Below, one piece after another: positions 60,149 to 64,000 of a stretch of DNA of 64,000 bases (its first letter is position 1; every line of letters begins with the position of its first letter). Source of the stretch: Neobacillus niacini. GTDB lineage: Bacteria; Bacillota; Bacilli; Bacillales; Cytobacillaceae. A model generated the notes under the pieces. It did not search any database. It saw only the letters and a list, made by a program, of their open reading frames with translations, and was not told the origin of the DNA. The position numbers were made by a program, and so were the translations under genes. The stretch lies in the NCBI RefSeq assembly GCF_023715415.1, contig NZ_JAMBOB010000004.1:248001-312000 (forward strand). The letters are read 5' to 3'.

Positions 60149-60592
60149 ATGTATTTAGGCAAATTAGAACATGGAAAAGTAATACGCAGATTAAGAATGG
60201 AAAGGCAGCTTTCAATTGAAGATGTTGCTGAACTTATTGACGAAGACCCCAAATTTCTTCGAGAACTGGAAGAAGAGATGTACCCAGATATAGAATTTGG
60301 AATCTTTTTTTACCTTGCTAGGGCATTTGAAATGAAACCTTCCGCATTAATTATAGAGATTGAAAAGGATAATATCGATTTTCTTAATAGGAGTCAAATA
60401 TATCAACGTAATAAATATGAATTAACAAAGCAAAGAGACAAACAAAGGAATTTAGTTCTACAAAAGAAAAGATCACATAACTTCAAAAATAAACATCCAA
60501 AACATCAATCAAATAAGAAAATAAACATCAATGAAAATAAACCAACAGCCTCAATAATAAACCTCTGTAAAAGGTATGAAATAATACCTTAA
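60149..60592 (+). CDS. XRE-family helix-turn-helix protein with basic tail
   Basis: 147 aa from the ATG at 60149, after GGAAGGAGGGG. Residues 5-65 form an XRE HTH: KVIRRLRMERQLSIEDVAEL, then DPKFLRELEEEMYPDIEF and the final helix FYLARAFEMKPSALIIEI. Residues 80-130 are very basic (KQRDKQRNLVLQKKRSHNFK, then a KHPKHQSNKK run), perhaps for nucleic acid contact. No ligand domain. Function unknown; may regulate itself or neighbours. Followed directly by palindromic repeat copy 6, with no terminator. Confidence 0.82.
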   Translation: MYLGKLEHGKVIRRLRMERQLSIEDVAELIDEDPKFLRELEEEMYPDIEFGIFFYLARAFEMKPSALIIEIEKDNIDFLNRSQIYQRNKYELTKQRDKQRNLVLQKKRSHNFKNKHPKHQSNKKININENKPTASIINLCKRYEIIP

Positions 60593-60614
60593 CAAAACAC
60601 TGCCACAAACCCAA

Positions 60615-60670
60615 CTGTCCACTCCACACGGACAAAATGGCGCCTTTGTCCACGAGTGGTGACAGGCACC
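60615..60670 (+). repeat. REP-like palindromic element, copy 6 (diverged)
   Basis: The right half is well kept: TGTCCACGAGT and core GGTGACAGGCACC (60658-60670). The left half (CTGTCCACTCC, then CGGACAAAATGGCG) is diverged from the GTGTCCGCCTGAGG arm. It is within the leader region of the lipoprotein gene, 20 bases before its ribosome site. Confidence 0.82.
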
Positions 60671-60702
60671 ATACAAAAACACCAATAAACGGAGGTTTTA
60701 TT

Positions 60703-61152
60703 TTGAGAAAATTATTGATTGTATTATCTGCGAGCATGTTATTTTTTCTTGGGGGATGTTCTTTCCTCAATGATGCACAGGATACGATTTCTTATGTTAA
60801 TGAAGCAACTGATTATTTGTCTGCAGCGACTGATTTTGCTAGTGATGCCCCTGCGCTTGCGCAGCAAGCGGTTGGTGACCTCCAGGCTGCTGAGGATTTA
60901 CAGACCATGCTTCAACAAATGCAGGAAACCGCTCAAGCCTTTAGTGAAATTCAAGCACCGGATATTGCTGCTGAGCTTCATCAGCAGATCATTGAACAAA
61001 ACAGTACGATTGTAGCTGAAATTGAAACCTATTTAAACAATTTCAAGGATGGACTGCTTGATCCGGCAATACTTGAAAATACTGAGCTGTTTCAATCCGT
61101 ACAAGATATTACCAGCATCATTGACCAGATTAAACAGCTTAGTGGTGAATAG
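60703..61152 (+). CDS. DUF6376-type lipoprotein
   Basis: 149 aa from TTG at 60703, seven bases after GGAGG; the open frame runs upstream through the palindromic repeat but that part is not protein-like. Lipobox FFLGGCSFL gives Cys at residue 19. The rest is helical: NEATDYLSAATDFASDAPAL, LQAAEDLQTMLQQMQETAQA, IAAELHQQIIEQ, with the pattern of DUF6376 lipoproteins of Bacillus. Function unknown, extracellular face of the membrane. Followed 30 bp later by another lipoprotein gene; probably an operon. Confidence 0.82.
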   Translation: MRKLLIVLSASMLFFLGGCSFLNDAQDTISYVNEATDYLSAATDFASDAPALAQQAVGDLQAAEDLQTMLQQMQETAQAFSEIQAPDIAAELHQQIIEQNSTIVAEIETYLNNFKDGLLDPAILENTELFQSVQDITSIIDQIKQLSGE

Positions 61153-61182
61153 TTCGACTCCAAACGAAGGAGGTAGAGCTAC

Positions 61183-61464
61183 TTGAGAAAATACTTTATC
61201 TTTTCATTCATTTTAGGTTTCCTCTTACTAACAAGCTGCAATTCTAAGGGTGAATCTGATATTAAAGGAACCGTTATGGAAGTTGGGCACAGCAGTATTT
61301 TAGTAGAAGATGAAAAATTGGGTTTAATCTGGCTCTCATTGCCTGATGGAACCGACGTGCGAGACTTCAAACAAGGTCAAAGTGTTGCAGTTTGGACAGA
61401 TGGAAAAATTCGAGAGTCCTATCCTTTACAAGGTACGGCTTTAAATATTGAGCTTATCAAATAG
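61183..61464 (+). CDS. DUF3221-type lipoprotein
   Basis: 93 aa from TTG at 61183 with a perfect AAGGAGGT upstream. Lipobox LLTSC with Cys around residue 19. The mature part GTVMEVGHSSILVEDEKLGL, then VWTDGKIRESYPLQGTA fits DUF3221, a small OB-like beta domain of Bacillus lipoproteins with unknown role. Second gene of a two-lipoprotein operon, closed by a strong bidirectional hairpin. Confidence 0.85.
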   Translation: MRKYFIFSFILGFLLLTSCNSKGESDIKGTVMEVGHSSILVEDEKLGLIWLSLPDGTDVRDFKQGQSVAVWTDGKIRESYPLQGTALNIELIK

Positions 61465-61465
61465 G

Positions 61466-61500
61466 AAAACAGGCTGACTCATCATTCAGCCTGTTTTCTT
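61466..61500. terminator. Bidirectional terminator between lipoprotein operon and ykoC
   Basis: A perfect 12-bp stem (AAAACAGGCTGA, 61466-61477, with TCAGCCTGTTTT, 61486-61497). T runs occur on the plus side (TTTTCTTTT); on the minus side the stem itself ends in TTTT. It lies between converging genes. Confidence 0.9.
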
Positions 61501-61522
61501 TTGCTATCGTAATGCTTCGTAT

Positions 61523-62302
61523 TTACAGTTCACCATTATAAAACTGCAAATATCCTAGTTTCCAAGAAATGAAAGCACTGAGACAGACGGCGCTAATCAT
61601 GAGGATGAAAAAGAGCCAGTCCATACGCGACACCGTAATCTCTCGGTAGAATATCCGATTTTTATCTCCAGTGAAGCCTTTTGATTCCATCGCAAGTGCG
61701 GTGCGCTCTGCTTTACGGATTGCTCCAGCAAGGAGTGGTATCACATATCGTTTCAACTGCTTTACTTTATCAGGTATGGTTCGTGCCCGTGCTACGCCCC
61801 TTACTCGATGCGCATTTTGCAGGGTCTGAAACTCTTCCTTGATTAACGGCAGGAATCGGTAACCGGCCATAATTCCGTAGGCGAGCTTTGGCGGCAGTTT
61901 ACACTGCTGCATAAGGCTAAGCAGGAAGTCGGTTGGTTTCGTCGTTAACGTAAACATAATCGATAACGTGGCAAAGCTTAACACTCGTAAACCAAGTGAA
62001 GCTCCTCTCTGAAAGCCTTCTGCTGTCAGCGTCAAGAACCCCCATTGCCAAATGACCGAATCACCACCTTGGAGCCGTGGAAATAGCATAGTTGACCAGA
62101 CATAAATCACAGCGATAAATAAAAACGGAGCGAATAACAGCAGCCATTTTTTAAAAGAAACACGGCCAAATAAAAAGGTCACTGTTACGGACCAAAGAAT
62201 GGTCACAAGTGGTGTAATTGGATCGAAAAACACCGATAAGATTAAGATAGAAATGACGATAGCGAATGCTTTTATACTTGGATTCACCTCATTGAGCGAC
62301 AT
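61523..62302 (-). CDS. ykoC: ECF transporter transmembrane subunit EcfT (YkoC-like)
   Basis: 259 aa with five or six membrane helices. EcfT coupling motifs with conserved small-residue triplets: NAHRVRGVARA and RKAERTALAMESKGF, which contact the ATPase. Works with the double ATPase and a substrate-binding S component. Its start overlaps the ATPase gene by 14 bases. The order S component - double ATPase - EcfT equals ykoE-ykoD-ykoC of B. subtilis, a thiamine-precursor (HMP) transporter. Confidence 0.88.
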   Translation of the reverse strand: MSLNEVNPSIKAFAIVISILILSVFFDPITPLVTILWSVTVTFLFGRVSFKKWLLLFAPFLFIAVIYVWSTMLFPRLQGGDSVIWQWGFLTLTAEGFQRGASLGLRVLSFATLSIMFTLTTKPTDFLLSLMQQCKLPPKLAYGIMAGYRFLPLIKEEFQTLQNAHRVRGVARARTIPDKVKQLKRYVIPLLAGAIRKAERTALAMESKGFTGDKNRIFYREITVSRMDWLFFILMISAVCLSAFISWKLGYLQFYNGEL

Positions 62303-63908
62303 GAATCTCTCTCCTTACGATTTCGTTTAGCAGCTGCTTTCTAAAAGGCAGCTTTAGCCTTGCTCTGTCTACGACTTCATGTTTTTCCCACAAGCTCTCA
62401 GGTGTCCCCGAGAAAATCAACTCTCCCTCATCCAAAACATGTATGGTATCCGCATATTGGTCAACCAGTTCCATATCATGGGTAATCATCAAAACGGCAC
62501 CCTGTTTTTCATCTAGTACCCTCATGATTTCATACGCTGTGTTGGCATCCTGCCCAAATGTCGGTTCATCAAGAATAAGCAGCTCTTGGTCATGAACGAG
62601 CATGGTTGCGACACTCAAGCGACGCTTCTGCCCTTGGCTAAGGGAAAAAGGATGGGCATTAGCGTGTTTTTTCAATCCAATTTTTTCAAGGATGGCAAGA
62701 GCAGTTGATTTGTGTTCAAGACCAAAGGCAATTTCCTCATAAACACTGTCAGTGATAAACTGATGCTCAGGATTTTGAAAAACATATCCCAAAAGCTGAA
62801 ATAAATCCTTTTCCTTCCACTTGGAAAGCGGAACGCCGAGAAAATGAATCTCCCCTTGAGTAAGTGGAATCAGTCCGGCCAAACATTTTGATAGAGTCGT
62901 CTTCCCCGACCCATTGGCGCCAACCAGTGCTGTCAGTTCTCCTTTTTGAATCGTCAGACTAACATTTTTCAAGTGTCCGCGTGCATACAGGCCACTAGCT
63001 TCGAGGATTGGTTTGCTTTTGGACCTGGTTTTGGTATCTTTTTTAAAAAAAGCATCTGGATCTTCAAGTCCTGACAGTAATTCATGATTTCGGAGCGGAG
63101 GTTTCTCCCCTTTATACACACCAGCATCCTTTGCTGTTAGGGCTGCCTCTACTACCTTTGGGAGCCAAATACCTTCCTTTTTCAAAAAAGGAGCAAATTC
63201 CCCAAAACATTGTTCAGAACTGCCATCGAAAAGAATACTCGCATTAGAATCGAAAACAAGACAGCGGTCAATCAGCTCCACCCAATCGTCAAGTTTATGT
63301 TCCACGACAATCAGCGTAAACGGGCGCTCTTTTTTTAAACGAGCGATGGTCTCTACTAGGTCTGAACTTGACTGAGGGTCAAGATTAGCCGTCGGTTCAT
63401 CAAGGATGATGACCTCCGGCTCGAGTGCTAATACACACGCAAGAGCAAGTTTCTGCTTTTGACCCCCAGATAGTGTATGAATCATGGTCTTTTTTTCAGC
63501 CTGCAGGCCTACCAATTTAAGTGCATGATTAATCTTCGCTTCCATCTCTGCCCGTGGTACATGGAAATTCTCCAAGCCAAACGCTACTTCCTCCTCAACG
63601 GTCAGCATACAGAATTGGCTTTCGGGGTCTTGAAAAACAATCCCGATTTTCTGGTTGAGTTCGCCCTGTTTAAATTCATCCAGATTTCGCCCTTCAAAAG
63701 TAATGCTCCCTACCAATTCTCCATCCACTGCCTCCGGATACAGCTTGTTTAGACAATAAGCAAGTGTACTTTTTCCCGAACCGCTTGGGCCAAGAAGTAA
63801 CAGTGATTGATTTTTCAAGACGGAAAAAGAAAGGTCTTTGAAAATAGCGCCCTCTTCATAGCTGAATCCCAGTCCCTCTACCTGAATCTGTGGTTCAAAC
63901 CGTGACAT
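62289..63908 (-). CDS. ykoD: ECF transporter ATPase, two ABC domains in one chain (YkoD-like)
   Basis: 539 aa. First ABC domain: Walker A LLGPSGSGKSTLAYCL, signature LSGGQKQKLALA, Walker B VIILDEPTANLD. Second: VGANGSGKTTLSKCL, LSQGQKRRLSVA, LLILDEPTFGQD. The fusion of both halves into one polypeptide is the YkoD form, unlike separate EcfA1/EcfA2. It powers uptake through YkoC and YkoE. Overlaps ykoE at its start (14 bases) and ykoC at its end (14 bases), so the three are tightly coupled. Confidence 0.92.
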   Translation of the reverse strand: MSRFEPQIQVEGLGFSYEEGAIFKDLSFSVLKNQSLLLLGPSGSGKSTLAYCLNKLYPEAVDGELVGSITFEGRNLDEFKQGELNQKIGIVFQDPESQFCMLTVEEEVAFGLENFHVPRAEMEAKINHALKLVGLQAEKKTMIHTLSGGQKQKLALACVLALEPEVIILDEPTANLDPQSSSDLVETIARLKKERPFTLIVVEHKLDDWVELIDRCLVFDSNASILFDGSSEQCFGEFAPFLKKEGIWLPKVVEAALTAKDAGVYKGEKPPLRNHELLSGLEDPDAFFKKDTKTRSKSKPILEASGLYARGHLKNVSLTIQKGELTALVGANGSGKTTLSKCLAGLIPLTQGEIHFLGVPLSKWKEKDLFQLLGYVFQNPEHQFITDSVYEEIAFGLEHKSTALAILEKIGLKKHANAHPFSLSQGQKRRLSVATMLVHDQELLILDEPTFGQDANTAYEIMRVLDEKQGAVLMITHDMELVDQYADTIHVLDEGELIFSGTPESLWEKHEVVDRARLKLPFRKQLLNEIVRREIHVAQ

Positions 63909-64000
63909 TGCGCTTGTGTTCCTTTCCTAATGGAAAACTGTTTAAGGCCCCTGTTTTGGCAAGACCTTCACTTAGATACTTACCAAGTAAACCAGCGAGC
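63895..64000 (-). CDS. ykoE: ECF transporter S component (YkoE-like), C-terminal end
   Basis: Only the last 34 codons are inside the window: LAGLLGKYLSEGLAKTGALN and then a short basic tail ending at TGA 63895-63897. The G-K-x-L-x-x-G-LAKTGAL ending is typical of YkoE, the HMP/thiamine-binding membrane subunit. Stop overlaps the ykoD start by 14 bases. A thiamine riboswitch would be expected upstream, outside the window. Confidence 0.8.
   Translation of the reverse strand, partial: LAGLLGKYLSEGLAKTGALNSFPLGKEHKRNVTV

Noticed and set aside
47489..60670. CRISPR array
   Set aside because: The repeats are kilobases apart with genes between them, vary in orientation, and have no spacers or cas genes; the Cas4-like nuclease alone is not evidence.

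Overview
The window looks like the chromosome of a low-GC Gram-positive bacterium of the family Bacillaceae, plausibly a Neobacillus-type soil Bacillus. The left end keeps the B. subtilis order comFA - degV-type yviA - degU - degS - yvyE - yvhJ(tagV) - tagO. Strong AGGAGG-type ribosome sites, frequent TTG/GTG starts and short hairpin-plus-T-run terminators fit the same group. No rRNA, tRNA, CRISPR array or prophage was seen. Assignments rest on reading the sequence and on family knowledge; no database search was run.

Layout. (1) 1-5.4 kb: end of the competence operon (partial comFA), DegV, the DegS/DegU two-component pair, YvyE and an LCP ligase (TagV). (2) 5.4-21.0 kb: a surface-glycopolymer locus with two TagO-type initiating transferases, two TagA-type transferases, five other glycosyltransferases, a Wzy-like polymerase, a Wzx flippase, a MurJ-like flippase and a UDP-ManNAc-type dehydrogenase. 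(3) 21.2-28.1 kb: a LytABC-like cell-wall group (SpoIID/LytB protein, lipoprotein, amidase) plus a PIG-L deacetylase. (4) 28.2-38.2 kb: galE, gtaB, an MBOAT/SGNH acylation pair, an LtaS-like synthase, mnaA and an unknown secreted protein. (5) 38.5-42.9 kb: a giant surface 5'-nucleotidase/cyclic phosphodiesterase. Four proteins of regions 3 and 5 carry three CWB2 repeats each, and in two of them the CWB2 block sits inside a catalytic domain. (6) 43-64 kb: a mosaic of small operons: CPBP protease with a microprotein, a PD-(D/E)XK nuclease, a copper nitrite reductase, a DnaA-box cluster, XpaC/TelA, a His/Gly-rich protein, a ZIP transporter, a membrane serine protease, a PlsY paralogue with a GNAT-aminotransferase fusion, ComM with a REP-associated tyrosine transposase (RAYT), lipoproteins, and a YkoEDC-type ECF transporter.

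How it fits together. GtaB, GalE, MnaA and the UDP-ManNAc-type dehydrogenase supply UDP-Glc, UDP-Gal, UDP-ManNAc and probably UDP-ManNAcA. TagO and TagA would build a GlcNAc-ManNAc lipid-linked unit, the other transferases extend it, Wzx/Wzy or the MurJ-like protein export and polymerise it, and the LCP protein attaches it to peptidoglycan. The CWB2 enzymes next door may be held on the wall by that polymer.

The most system-like novelty is in the right third. A family of roughly 45-bp imperfect palindromes (six loci, seven copies of a 13-bp core) lies only in intergenic DNA between 47.5 and 60.7 kb, around a RAYT gene whose 3' end overlaps comM. This looks like a Gram-positive REP/RAYT system. 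Other strong leads are the CWB2 insertions, the PlsY2/GNAT-aminotransferase operon with its own operator-like dyad, and the DnaA-box cluster at 49.1-49.3 kb.
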